Positions 25,701 through 35,872 of a DNA stretch of 64,000 bases are shown here, in pieces. The notes under the pieces were generated by a model. That model did not search any database. It was not told the DNA's origin and was given only the letters and a program-made list of their open reading frames with translations. Each line of letters begins with the position of its first letter. Positions within the stretch are counted from its first letter, which is position 1. The position numbers and the translations under genes are program-made. Source of the stretch: Vanilla planifolia (taxonomy: Eukaryota > Streptophyta > Magnoliopsida > Asparagales > Orchidaceae); assembly GCA_023846275.1 (NCBI GenBank), contig CM043868.1, positions 5,165,153 through 5,229,152 of the forward strand. Reading direction: 5' to 3'.

Positions 25701-25835
25701 AAATCCACCCTGTTTACATTGCGAGCCTCTTTGGGGTTGGCTCCCCCCTTCCTTGACCAGGACTTGATCATCTGGTTCGGGTTGACTTAGCCAAGCATTG
25801 TTCATCGACTGTTGACCGCGCTGCAGTTTGACTTA

Positions 25836-25960
25836 GCTGAGCTCCTCTCGGCGGGCTTTGGGCGGGCTTGGCTTAGCCAGGCACTGTTGATTTGACCGTT
25901 GACCAGCGCTAGCCGAGCTCCTCTAGGCGGGCTTTGGGCGAGCTTGGCTCGGCCTTCTCG
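25836..25960. repeat. Two ~75-bp diverged tandem units, GC-rich
   Basis: 'gctgagctcctctcggcggg' (about 25,836) and 'gccgagctcctctaggcggg' (about 25,911) open two adjacent units that both continue 'ctttgggcg'. The flanking text is rich in GTTGACC/TTGACT phrases. Confidence 0.55.
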
Positions 25961-26060
25961 GGTCAACCAAATTTTTATTTTTAAATTAAATTTTTAATTT
26001 CTAAAAGACCTAGACGGGCTGTTTTCACGCCGGGTCGACCCGCCCATTACTACAATGCAT

Positions 26061-28306
26061 TTTCCCGAGACTTCAGCTGTTTTAGGGTATTTTTGACAAA
26101 TTTTTGTGCCAAAAATTTGAATATAAGTGTATAAAGATAATTTTATATTCTTATAGTATTATAAGTTATTTAAATAGCTATGAAAAAAAATTCATGAAAA
26201 ACAATTCCAAAGCAATATTAAAAAATCAAATACCAATGTCTATACATTTTGTCAAATATGCTTGGCCCAAAAATCAAAATTCAGTATTAAATAACTTTAT
26301 AATATTTTTAAATGTTAATACTACTAGTGTGCCTCATAATCTCAAAGTTTGGACATATCAAATTCAAGAGAAATAAAAAGAAATTCAATTATAAAAAATC
26401 TTGTGCATGTCTCAAATTTCCTTGAAGTATGCCATGACCTCAAGGCCCTTAGAGACCATTATTTTAGACATCTAAAATACATGACTTTATTTAATTAATT
26501 AGTAACAATTTTAATTAAAATCAAGCCCAAATAAAATATACACATTTATGCTTGACTCATCAAACACAAGAGTGTAACAACTTCTTATCTTCCAAGTTTT
26601 CAAATTTGCCTTTTCCTTTTTCTTGCTCTTCTCAACAAAGGCTCCGTCTCTTGCTCTCAGTTTGTTCCTTTTATTCTTATGGCTAGGTTTTCAAAAATTC
26701 TAGCCAAATCCAAATATAGGATGTTTAAATAATTTGTCAATCATTTCTTTAATCTAAGATTATCTAGTTAATCAAACTAGTTTAGCTCCATCCTTATCCT
26801 TATCTTAATTATGTATGCACTTATGGTGTTAGTTTATCTTTTAAACCTCCTTCCCTTATCCAATTTTTTTTTCCTATTTTAAAGGGATCTCATGCTAAAT
26901 TATGGTTTGTATATGGTTTAAGATATGCATAGCCTTAATTGCATCTTAATTCTAATGTTAAGCCATTAAAGAATACCATTGTTAGATATTAAATTTGTCT
27001 CTTCCTATCAACAACTAGAAACTTGAGAGATATCTTCCATCAAAGGTTGAATATTTATCGTATTAATCCCTAAGACTTTCAAAACACATGATAAAACAAT
27101 TGCTAAGTCAACCTTCTAATAAACATCTAATTTCCCTCTATTTTCTTCTTCTTCCTCTCTTTTAATACTTTCAAGGCTCTAAAAATGGTTGTTTATGAAG
27201 GATATTTGTTCCATTTTAAAGTAGTCGAAGGGATACTCTCTTTCTTTTCTCCTACATCAGAGAAAATTGTTGAGAAAAGAAGGATGGGTACATCAAAAGA
27301 TCAAAGAAAATTTACCAACACTCTAGTTACATTGTTGGTGAAGGATGGCATATGAGGGGTTAATAGTAGCTCTAATTGCCTTTAATATGCTACTAATGGT
27401 AAAAATAATATTTTCCCCAAATGTTATGAAGTGAAGTTCTTTAGAAGTTTCTACAAGGGTATTTAATACTAAACTCTCCTTTTCCTTCTTCATTGATGGT
27501 TCTAAAACATCCATCATCAACATCCTCTTTCAACAATTTTCTCTATCTTAGCATCTCTCTGCTTCTTCTAAAGAGATTTGCTTTCTTTTATTAGAAGATT
27601 GTCTAAAGCACTAGACATAACATTGAGTTGGCCTACATTGATGGTCTTTTTTGCTCCAAAGCTTATGCAATTAATAATGATTCAATCCCTAACTAGCATG
27701 ATTTAAAGAATAAGTGATAAACTATACCAAATAAGTTATAATTTCCTTTACAAATCTTAATAATTATATGATATCCTCATCAATTAATACATTTACAAAC
27801 TTTTATAGATAACTCTTTATTATAACATAAATAATGGTATAAAGAACCCTAGAACCAAATGAATATAAAAATTCACAAAGTAAATAACAACCATTGATTA
27901 GAAATAGAAACATGTGGAAAGCATTGATGGTTGGTTTATGTGAGGCTAGAATCTTGAGACTAAATCACTTAAGGACAACTCCTCAAGACTGGTAATTTGA
28001 TGCTAAATTTCTTCTAAGTTAATTAACTAAAAAATTGGTAATAAAACCTTGGCATGACATATAATAGTTTAGTACATTAACTTAGAAGAAAGTTTAATTG
28101 AACATGTTGTGATTGCATGATGTATTGATCACTGTTGTTGTTTGTGGTAAATAGACTTAACATTATATCTATCTCAAAATATGATATGATAATGTGCTTG
28201 TGCTTAAACTTAAGTTATTGTTTATACATATTATATGTGAAATCAAATGGATAATAATATCTTGAGTATACAAGATTTATAAAATTATGTGTACTACATG
28301 TTGAGC
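26061..28306. other. AT-rich sequence, nothing recognised
   Basis: No ORF of recognisable family is present. Just left of the chromovirus, and again just right of it (about 46,530), the phrase 'acatgttgagcatgca' occurs, so the insertion site itself lay in a small local repeat. Confidence 0.4.
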
Positions 28307-28311
28307 ATGCA
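28307..28311 (+). repeat. Target site duplication, left (atgca)
   Basis: These five bases abut the TG start of the first LTR and are repeated exactly at 46,464-46,468 after the CA end of the third LTR. No such repeat flanks the middle LTR. A length of 5 bp is the usual signature of Ty3/gypsy integrase. Confidence 0.93.
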
Positions 28312-28779
28312 TGTTATACCCGGTAAAATTTTATGTATTTGATCTTTAATAAATTAATTGTGGCTTAGATGATTTCGAATCGACAGTAGGATGAGCCAGG
28401 AACTCAATTGTAGGCTATTGGAATTTCTGAAATCTTTTGGGAATTTTTCGGAGCACCGAGGAATTTTTAATTAATTTTCCCTATTTAATTGGATTTATTA
28501 GATTTTTAGAAATTCGAAAATCTAATTAAATTAAACCGGAAATCGTTTTTTTTATCGCGCGTGAACCGGACCGGAACGGTTCAGCGGAGGCGGAGGCGGT
28601 TCGCCGGGTGAGTTTGCGTGTGCGTTCTAATAAGCGGATCGGACGGTCGAGATCGGCGGGTGAGATCGAACCGGCTGATCGGGTGTTTACCGTGTGGATA
28701 GCGTGTCGACAGCGCGTATCGGGTGCTCACGTGTCGAAAACGTGTCGAACGCGTAACGGGTTCACCGTGTCGGCCGGGG

Positions 28780-28787
28780 TATAAAAA
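28780..28787 (+). promoter_or_regulatory. LTR TATA box (tataaaaa)
   Basis: A TATA box in a GC-rich context (ggccggggtataaaaaccc) lies 469 bp into LTR 1 and recurs at 36,341 (LTR 2) and 43,904 (LTR 3). It is the best candidate for the genomic-RNA promoter. Transcription would start about 30 bp downstream, leaving an R-U5 leader of about 2.5 kb. Confidence 0.65.
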
Positions 28788-28993
28788 CCCTCGCGAAACA
28801 GCGAATAGGGTTTTCGTTCGACGGCGATAGCGAGGAAATTCCCGGCGTACGGCGCGTGATTCCGGCGGCCTAGCAAGGGGCTTTTTGTGCCCGGAGATCC
28901 ACGAGACCGAGGAGAGTCGTTTGAGACCAAATTCGTTCGGCGAGGAGCTGCGGCGAGCTGCGGACGAGCTTCACCGTCGCCGGCGTCTTCGAG

Positions 28994-30668
28994 GTAGGAA
29001 TTTCAGATATTTAAATTAGATAATTAGCAAATTGAAGCATGTATTAGTTTGCAAATCTCTATCTAAGCATACGAATGTGATTTTTGAAGCTAATTGTACA
29101 AATTATCGAAAATTGCATGTTAGGGTTTTCGGGACGTTAATTTGTTTCGCCGAAATTGGAAAATTACCAAGCATGAGGATTTAAATATGCCACTTTATTC
29201 ATGTTAATATGATTGTATAATGCTAGAACTATAATTTCATGAATTGTCAACATGAGGATTAGACGAAACTGCTCGGCGGAAAACTTGATTTGAACCTTAG
29301 GAAATTAGCGACATTATTGGAACATTAGGATAGTACGAACATGTTCTCCTTGTACGCAGTTGCCGGAAATCGACGGAATGATCGTATTGGTCGGCTATTG
29401 CGGCGGCTAGGGTTCGCGGACGACGGGCGAAGGAAGGAGACGAATTAAGGATTAATTAGGGATTAGTTGAATTATTAAGAGAATAATAATAATATTAATC
29501 ATTAATATTATATATAAGCGTCGGCTGAATTTCGGATTAATAACTGACCGGCGGGGTTTGGTTCAGCATGAAAGCCCGAACCGGTGGCAAGATGCGATTC
29601 AGGGGATTCGGCGCGGTATAGTGAATAGTAAAATTTTAAATTCGGGGAATTATTCCGAATTTTGGAAAAAAATGGATAAAATGCAAAATTTGATATTTCA
29701 AATTTAGGAAAAACTCGATAATTGAGTTTTAGGAATTATTTACATTTAGGAAATTCAAGGAAAATCAGAAAACTTGGAAATGAGAAATTTCGAAAATTCT
29801 AGAGATCAGTGGGTAAAGAACAAATTTCCTGAAGTGGGGAAAAATGTTATCACTGATGACAGTACAGCTGGAAACAGTCAGACAAAGGTATGGTACACGG
29901 ATGCTACCAGAACAGTCAGTAATTGACAATTGTGTTGCTTTGATGGCAACGGCATGGATTGAGTCAGTTTATTCAGTATTGGCATATTTCATGGATTGGC
30001 ATATTGGACCGGACTACTATAGACCCTATATGATGTTTTAGGGTAGTTGTGGTAGGTAACTGTGCGGTTCGGACTTAGCTTCCACAGTATACATGTAGAC
30101 TGGTATACGCCTTGTTGTACCTGGACACATGTTGCCGAATCTTGGAGTTAGAGATTGGCAATGACTGTAGGGGCGTGAGCTTCTATGGAAGTTGTTGGTA
30201 GAGGACTCCTTGGGACGGTGGCTGAGTCAATCTCTCCTGGTCCATGTGTGTAGGCCTGCTCGCCTGAGGGTGGCAGGGGTGTCTCGCAGTGGCTAGCCAA
30301 GTGTGTAGGCCTGCGCGCCTTAGGGTGGCAGGGGTGTCTCACGTTGGCTAGAGATTATGTGACTGGATCTGTCTGTAGTCTCCAGGAGATTGATTGACGA
30401 GAGACACTGCGGTGTCGGGTGCTTAGGCGCCATGCGTGTTTCGAGATGGGCGTTCCCACTGGCACGTTGCCTGGTAGCCCAGAGGAGAGCTACTCTGGTG
30501 TGACTGGGGTGGCTGTGGTTGGTCGGAGTCTGGGACTGAGAGTGCCTATCCACCGTACATTGTTATGCTGTATTCATGTATTTTTGCTATTATCCTTCTC
30601 TTGCATGTGAGTTTTACTAGCTGACTTTCCTACTGGGCGTAGCTCATTCCTGTATTATATATTTTCAG
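28994..30668 (+). other. Predicted leader intron inside the LTR
   Basis: A GC-rich exon-like stretch ends at 'cttcgag' followed by gtagga (donor GT at 28,994). The sequence then becomes AT-rich and ends with 'tatattttcag' before 'tggctcgg' (acceptor AG at 30,667-30,668). This looks like a plant 5' UTR intron of 1675 bp. Equivalent positions are 36,555-38,229 and 44,118-45,792. It is an inference from splice-site context only. Confidence 0.4.
30246..30355 (+). repeat. 55-bp tandem duplication in the LTR
   Basis: Units 30,246-30,300 and 30,301-30,355 both open 'gtgtgtaggcctgc' and share 'agggtggcaggggtgtctc', with several differences. The pair is present in all three LTRs, so it is older than this insertion. 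Confidence 0.8.
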
Positions 30669-31259
30669 TGGCTCGGCAGACTTGACGCTACCGGATTAGG
30701 TGGGATCGTGGTCAGCAGGCTTGTGAAGGATTTCTGATTGGTGATTGTCTGAGATATTCTGGTTAGATGATTGTTGCTGTTGGATGTAATTAATGAGATT
30801 GTTACTCTCATATGTCATGTAATATGTGAGGGTAATTCTGACTTATGTCTGGTTGGATAATATTACACTTGTTGGACTTGGATCTTATTCTTGTGATGTA
30901 GTTTCATTCACTGTTTTATTTTATTGTCTTGGAGTATGGTGTGTGGAGTGCCATATTTTATTGTGGATGTTATATATCTTTTTGTTTGATGGTGAGGTCA
31001 TTACATGACTATGGAACTTAACCGTGGGGGTTCAGACTTCTATTAGATCGGTTCTCCTACCGGTATGGGTTAGGAGTATTGGGTCTAGTAGGAGTAACAT
31101 TGCGCGAGTCCATCTGTTAATTCAGGAGTCATGAACCTGATTTGACGGTGTACCCGGGAGATGGGATCCACATTGTTAAGGAAAGTAGGTGTGTAATGAT
31201 GTGTTATATCCTATGTTTTCGTAGGCTACTCAGGTTGGTATGGGACGATCTGAGCTGTC

Positions 31260-31294
<35 letters not shown>

Positions 31295-31341
31295 AAATGT
31301 ATGCCAAAAATCAGCCTAGGAAAAATGGGGTGTAACAAGAG

Positions 31342-31353
31342 TGGTATCAGAGC
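31342..31353 (+). other. Primer-binding site, copy 1 (initiator Met tRNA)
   Basis: The sequence tggtatcagagc, five bases after the LTR end, is complementary to the 3' end of plant initiator-Met tRNA. It primes minus-strand DNA synthesis. Confidence 0.92.
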
Positions 31354-31496
31354 CCTAGGTGAGGATAACGGGGCTAGACGTGTATAGGGGTTCAACCCAA
31401 GGTGGGGAGAACTGTTGATTCTTTTGTATACTATAGTAGTCCATATGCCAATTGCCAAATGACGACTCTAATGCCAGATTAATTGTTTTTGACAGT

Positions 31497-34400
31497 ATGG
31501 CTGGTACCAGGAGACTTTCCGCTCGTGGAGCAGCTAGAGGCAGACCGGTATCTACTACTCCTACCCCGGAGACGATCCCAGCATTGCCAGTTGAGCCAGC
31601 CGTGGATCGTTGGATCGATGCCTTCATGCGGTTGCGTCCGCGGAGCTTCAGTGGGTCGGCTGACCCAGCGGTGGCAGATGACTGGATGGCTCATATGCTT
31701 GAGCTATTTGATGCCTTGGGATGTCCATTCGGCAGGAGGGTAGTGCTTGCTGCTCTAGTGTTGGAGGGAGAGGCTGCTACCTGGTGGAGAGGCCAGCGGC
31801 GCGCTATGTTTGGGGAGGCCCAGAACAGTGAGATAGCATGGGATGACTTTGTTGAGGCATTCAGGGAGTGCTACATTCCGGACTCTGCCATGGCTCAGTT
31901 CAGGAGGGAACTTATACACCTCAGGCAGGGCCAGATGTCAGTGAACGATTACTTATCGAGGTTCACTTATCTGGCGAGGTACGCCGTAGAGCTGGTGCCT
32001 TCTGAGGAACGCAGATGTGAGATGTTCCTGGAGGGACTTCGTCCTATGCTGCAGCGCCAGCTAGTTGTGAGTCGGTTTGCCAGGTTTCGTGACTTGGTGG
32101 AGGCTGCGAGATCCGTTGAGCTTATTGATATCCGGATGGAGGCCCAGAGAGAGACTCATAACAAGAGGAAGGAATTCAGAAATATCCAACAAAACAAAAA
32201 GGGCAAGAGACACAGAGATCACAGTGGTACTCAGGAGGTCGTGGTCCGGCCACGACCTATTTCTGAGAGACCAGTGCAGCAGACAGGTACCCGGACTGGG
32301 GGGATTATCTGCTACCATTGTCGACAGCCCGGACACAAGAAGTGCGACTGCCCAGAGTTGAAGAAACAGAGGATCACGGGACCGGTTGGTTCATCTGGGG
32401 GACAGCCCAGGGTATTTGCACTGACTCGGCAGCAGGCTTCAGAGTCACCAGAAGTGATCACAGGTATGCTTCATTTTGGCAACATGCAGTGCATGACTTT
32501 GTTTGATACTGGTGCATCTCATTCTTTTGTTGCTGAGAGGATCTGGAATCAGATATCAGGATCCAAGGGTTACTTGAAGGAACCCTTACTGGTTAGACTT
32601 CCTGATGGGAAAGAGATTCCCACTGTTCAGAAGATTGACGGATCTATTCTGATTAGTGGACACGAATTCGTGACAGAGTTGATATGTGTGCCACTAGCAG
32701 AGTTCGACATCATTTTGGGGATGGATTGGTTGTGCCACCATGCAGTGGTTCTGGATTGTTGGGAGAAGAAGGTCAGGATCAGAGTGCCTGGTTCGGGGGA
32801 TGTGATATACTTTGGTCTGAACAGGCAGATTCCCCTGATCTCAGTTCTTCAGGCTGGAAGGTTAGTAAGTAAGGGTTGTACTGGTTGGTTGGCATATGTG
32901 ACCGATAGCCAAGCCACCACTACCCCTATGTCAGATATTCCAGTGGTGAGAGACTTTCCTATGGTTTTTCCAGAGGAGTTGCCTGGATTTCCACCAGCTA
33001 GAGAAGTGGAGTTTTCAATTGATTTGGAGGCAGGAGTAGCTCCTATTGCTAGAGCTCCTTACAGGATGGCTCCAGCCGAGCTAGCAGAGTTGAAGACTCA
33101 GTTACAGGACTTATTAGACAAGGGACTCATACGCCCCAGTTGTTCACCTTGGGGTGCCCCTGTCTTATTTGTCAAGAAGAAAGATGGTAGTATGAGGCTG
33201 TGTGTAGATTATAGGGAATTGAATAAGGTTACTATTCGTAACCGATACCCTTTACCACGCATCGATGATTTGCTGGATCAACTTCAGGGAGCAACTGTGT
33301 TCTCCAAGATTGACTTACGCTCGGGTTATCACCAGATCCGGATTAGAGATTCTGATGTACCCAAGACAGCATTCCGTACTAGATACGGACATTACGAGTT
33401 CACAGTGTTGCCTTTTGGATTGACTAATGCTCCAGCAGTATTTATGAACCTGATGCATCGAGTTTTTCATGCCTTTCTGGATCGGTTTGTGATCATCTTT
33501 ATAGATGATATATTGATTTATTCCAGAGATAGGGATACTCATGCAGATCAGTTGAGGACTGTGCTTACAATGTTGCGGGAGAATGAGCTGTATGCAAAAT
33601 TCTCCAAGTGTTCTTTTTGGCTGGACTCAGTAGCATTCTTAGGACACATTGTCAGTGCGGAGGGCGTGGCTGTTGATCCTAACAAGATACGAGCTATTAT
33701 TGATTGGAAACGGCCATCTTCTGTCACTGAGATCCGGAGTTTCCTTGGTTTGGCTGGATACTATAGGAAATTTGTTCCTCACTTTTCTAGACTGGCTGTT
33801 CCACTAACCCAGTTGACCCGGAAGGGAAAATCTTTTGAGTGGACAGAGAGTTGTGAGAACAGTTTCCTAGAGCTGAAGCAGAGGCTTAGCACCGCTCCAG
33901 TATTGATGTTACCCACACAGGAGAAGTCGTATCAGATGTACACTGATGCTTCACATATAGGTTTGGGAGCCGTACTGATGCAGGATAACAGAGTTATAGC
34001 ATATGCTTCGAGGCAACTGAAGGATCATGAGAAGAATTATCCCACTCATGATTTGGAGTTAGCTGCTGTCATTTTTGCCTTGAAGATATGGAGACATTAT
34101 TTGTACGGAGTTCCTGTAGATTGCTTCTCTGACCACAAGAGTCTTAAGTATCTGTTCACTCAGAAGGAACTGAACTTGAGGCAGAGGAGGTGGTTGGAAC
34201 TGATAAAGGATTACGAGCTGACAATAAACTACTGCGAGGGGAAGGCTAATCCAGTGGCTGATGCCTTGAGCAGACACGCAGTCGTGCATAATATGTTAGT
34301 CTGTGACTCTATACCAGACTTGGATTGGAATGTTGAGAGATGTCAGGAACAGTTGTCTATTCAGAGACTGGTTCACAGACTCAGCTCATTGACTATTCGG

Positions 34401-35858
34401 GCTGACTGGTTATCTGAGATGCGTGACCTTCAGCTTTGTGATGAAGAGCTGAAGGAGAAGATTGAGTTGGCATCGCAGGGATTGGCAGGAGACTTTGCTC
34501 TCAGAGACGACATTTTGACCTTCAGGGGTCGCTGGTGTGTACCATCACATCAGGAGTTCAGGGAGAGGATCCTTCGGGAGGCTCACTATGGAACCTTGGC
34601 TATGCACCCTGGAGAAGTCAAGATGTACAGGAATTTGAGGAGTGTTTTCTGGTGGAGAGGTTTGAAGACAGATGTTGCTGCCTTTGTTAGGAAATGCCTT
34701 ACATGTCAGCAAGTTAAGGCCGAACACCAGAGACCTGGAGGATTGTTACAGAGATTGCCGATTCCGGAGTGGAAATGGGATGACATCACTATGGACTTTG
34801 TGACTGGTCTTCCTCGTACCAGACAAGGTTTTGATGCTATTTGGGTCATCGTAGATCGATTGACCAAGTCAGCCCATTTCTTATCCATTAAGAAGACGGA
34901 TTCAGCGGCACAGTTGGCAGAGATATATATTCAGCAGATTGTCAGATTGCATGGGATTCCCCGTTCTATTATTTCTGACAGAGACGCCAAATTCACATCA
35001 CAGTTTTGGAAGAGCTTACACACTGCCATGGGTACACAGTTAAGGTTCAGTACTGCTTATCATCCTCAGACGGATGGACAGTCTGAGCGGACTATTCGGA
35101 CCTTGGAGGATTTGCTACGCTTGAGCGTACAAACTTACTCAACAGATTGGACTAGACGATTACCCTTGGTAGAGTTTGTGTACAATAACAGCTTCCAGGC
35201 GTCGATTGGTATGGCACCTTACGAGGCGTTGTATGGGCGTAGGTGCAGATCTCCTCTTTGTTGGGAGGAGGGTGATTCCAGGAGAGTGTGGGGACCCCAG
35301 ATTGTAGAGGAGACCACAGCGGAAGTCAAGTTATTGCAGGACAGATTACGTACTGTGCAGGATCGCCAGAAGAAATATTATGATCCTAAGCACAAGGCTG
35401 TTGAGTTTTCTGTGGGAGATAGGGTATTCCTGAAGGTCAGTCCTATGCGGGGTCTATTCAGGTTTGGAAAGCCTTCTAAGCTTCGACCTCGTTACATTGG
35501 ACCCTATCCTATTCTGGAGAGGATCGGTGAAGTGGCTTACAGGTTGGCACTTCCTGAGCATCTGACTGAGATTCACAATGTGTTCCATGTTTCGAATCTC
35601 AAGAAATATGCGCCAGATCCTTCTCATTGCATCAGTGATGATCTTCCTGGTTTACAAGTGGCACCAAATTCTTCTTATGTGGAACTACCAGTTCGCATCC
35701 TCGAGGAGAGCAGCAGACAGCTGAGGAACAGGTCGTTTCCTATGGTCAAGGTTCTGTGGAATAGACATGACGAAAGGGAGGCAACCTGGGAGCTAGAGCA
35801 GGATGTTGCTGAAAAATGGCCGGAACTTCTTGCTGAATTTCGAGGGCGAAATTCCTGA
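31497..35858 (+). CDS. gag-pol: Chromovirus gag-pol polyprotein, copy 1 (1453 aa)
   Basis: This is a single uninterrupted frame from ATG 31,497 (A at -3 and G at +4) to TGA 35,856-35,858. The frame is also open upstream to 31,452, but only from a TTG, so the ATG is preferred. Domains in order (residues from this Met): Retrotrans_gag about 45-210; CCHC knuckle 272-285 ([14 protein letters not shown]); aspartic protease DTGAS at 337; reverse transcriptase about 545-720 with FIDD at 668-671; RNase H with Asp 816 (TDAS), Glu 854, Asp 879 and Asp 922; integrase His1030/His1037/Cys1067/Cys1070 and catalytic Asp1100, Asp1161, Glu1197 with 35-residue spacing; GPY-type region about 1320-1370; chromodomain about 1396-1443. 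All catalytic residues are present. The protein should copy the RNA to DNA in particles and insert it, with the chromodomain guiding it to chromatin. Confidence 0.95.
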   Translation: MAGTRRLSARGAARGRPVSTTPTPETIPALPVEPAVDRWIDAFMRLRPRSFSGSADPAVADDWMAHMLELFDALGCPFGRRVVLAALVLEGEAATWWRGQRRAMFGEAQNSEIAWDDFVEAFRECYIPDSAMAQFRRELIHLRQGQMSVNDYLSRFTYLARYAVELVPSEERRCEMFLEGLRPMLQRQLVVSRFARFRDLVEAARSVELIDIRMEAQRETHNKRKEFRNIQQNKKGKRHRDHSGTQEVVVRPRPISERPVQQTGTRTGGIICYHCRQPGHKKCDCPELKKQRITGPVGSSGGQPRVFALTRQQASESPEVITGMLHFGNMQCMTLFDTGASHSFVAERIWNQISGSKGYLKEPLLVRLPDGKEIPTVQKIDGSILISGHEFVTELICVPLAEFDIILGMDWLCHHAVVLDCWEKKVRIRVPGSGDVIYFGLNRQIPLISVLQAGRLVSKGCTGWLAYVTDSQATTTPMSDIPVVRDFPMVFPEELPGFPPAREVEFSIDLEAGVAPIARAPYRMAPAELAELKTQLQDLLDKGLIRPSCSPWGAPVLFVKKKDGSMRLCVDYRELNKVTIRNRYPLPRIDDLLDQLQGATVFSKIDLRSGYHQIRIRDSDVPKTAFRTRYGHYEFTVLPFGLTNAPAVFMNLMHRVFHAFLDRFVIIFIDDILIYSRDRDTHADQLRTVLTMLRENELYAKFSKCSFWLDSVAFLGHIVSAEGVAVDPNKIRAIIDWKRPSSVTEIRSFLGLAGYYRKFVPHFSRLAVPLTQLTRKGKSFEWTESCENSFLELKQRLSTAPVLMLPTQEKSYQMYTDASHIGLGAVLMQDNRVIAYASRQLKDHEKNYPTHDLELAAVIFALKIWRHYLYGVPVDCFSDHKSLKYLFTQKELNLRQRRWLELIKDYELTINYCEGKANPVADALSRHAVVHNMLVCDSIPDLDWNVERCQEQLSIQRLVHRLSSLTIRADWLSEMRDLQLCDEELKEKIELASQGLAGDFALRDDILTFRGRWCVPSHQEFRERILREAHYGTLAMHPGEVKMYRNLRSVFWWRGLKTDVAAFVRKCLTCQQVKAEHQRPGGLLQRLPIPEWKWDDITMDFVTGLPRTRQGFDAIWVIVDRLTKSAHFLSIKKTDSAAQLAEIYIQQIVRLHGIPRSIISDRDAKFTSQFWKSLHTAMGTQLRFSTAYHPQTDGQSERTIRTLEDLLRLSVQTYSTDWTRRLPLVEFVYNNSFQASIGMAPYEALYGRRCRSPLCWEEGDSRRVWGPQIVEETTAEVKLLQDRLRTVQDRQKKYYDPKHKAVEFSVGDRVFLKVSPMRGLFRFGKPSKLRPRYIGPYPILERIGEVAYRLALPEHLTEIHNVFHVSNLKKYAPDPSHCISDDLPGLQVAPNSSYVELPVRILEESSRQLRNRSFPMVKVLWNRHDEREATWELEQDVAEKWPELLAEFRGRNS

Positions 35859-35859
35859 T

Positions 35860-35871
35860 AAGGTGGGGAGA
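35860..35871 (+). other. Polypurine tract, copy 1
   Basis: The sequence aaggtggggaga lies directly after the gag-pol stop and one base before LTR 2. It primes plus-strand synthesis. Confidence 0.88.
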
Positions 35872-35872
35872 T

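Larger units (their letters stand above)
24710..26060. repeat. LTR-like repeat of unknown family, GC-richer than flanks
   Basis: The block opens with a G-rich phrase (agaggggtgggggggtaaattg, about 24,731) followed by 'gtggttcgactc', an arrangement I associate with the start of some plant LTR-like repeats. The solo LTR at 53,704 also has an 'agagggggtgaatt' phrase about 20 bp inside its end. The GC content rises sharply at 25,340-26,060. TATA-like sequences are at about 25,297 (tatttatag) and 25,693. I could not fix TG/CA ends or a target duplication, so solo LTR is only one possibility. Confidence 0.45.
28312..31337 (+). repeat. Chromovirus LTR 1 (3026 bp)
   Basis: It starts tgttatacccgg and ends ggggtgtaaca, so it has TGT...ACA ends. 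Private differences from the other two LTRs are A at 28,872 (G in the others) and an A-tract of 30 at 31,263-31,292. A tandem pair of 55-bp units lies at 30,246-30,355. The short ORFs scattered in the LTR are not supported as genes. Confidence 0.95.

Noticed and set aside
24710..26060. Definite solo LTR with defined ends
   Set aside because: I tried candidate TG starts near 24,700-24,712 and found no matching 5-bp duplication on the right side, so ends were left open.
29844..31008. Several 60-77-codon ORFs on both strands inside the LTRs
   Set aside because: They are identical in all three LTRs only because the LTRs are identical. They have no family motifs and partly fall within the predicted leader intron.
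31452..31496. N-terminal extension of the chromovirus polyprotein (15 residues)
   Set aside because: It begins at TTG, not ATG. The ATG at 31,497 has good context and fits; the same holds at 39,015-39,059.
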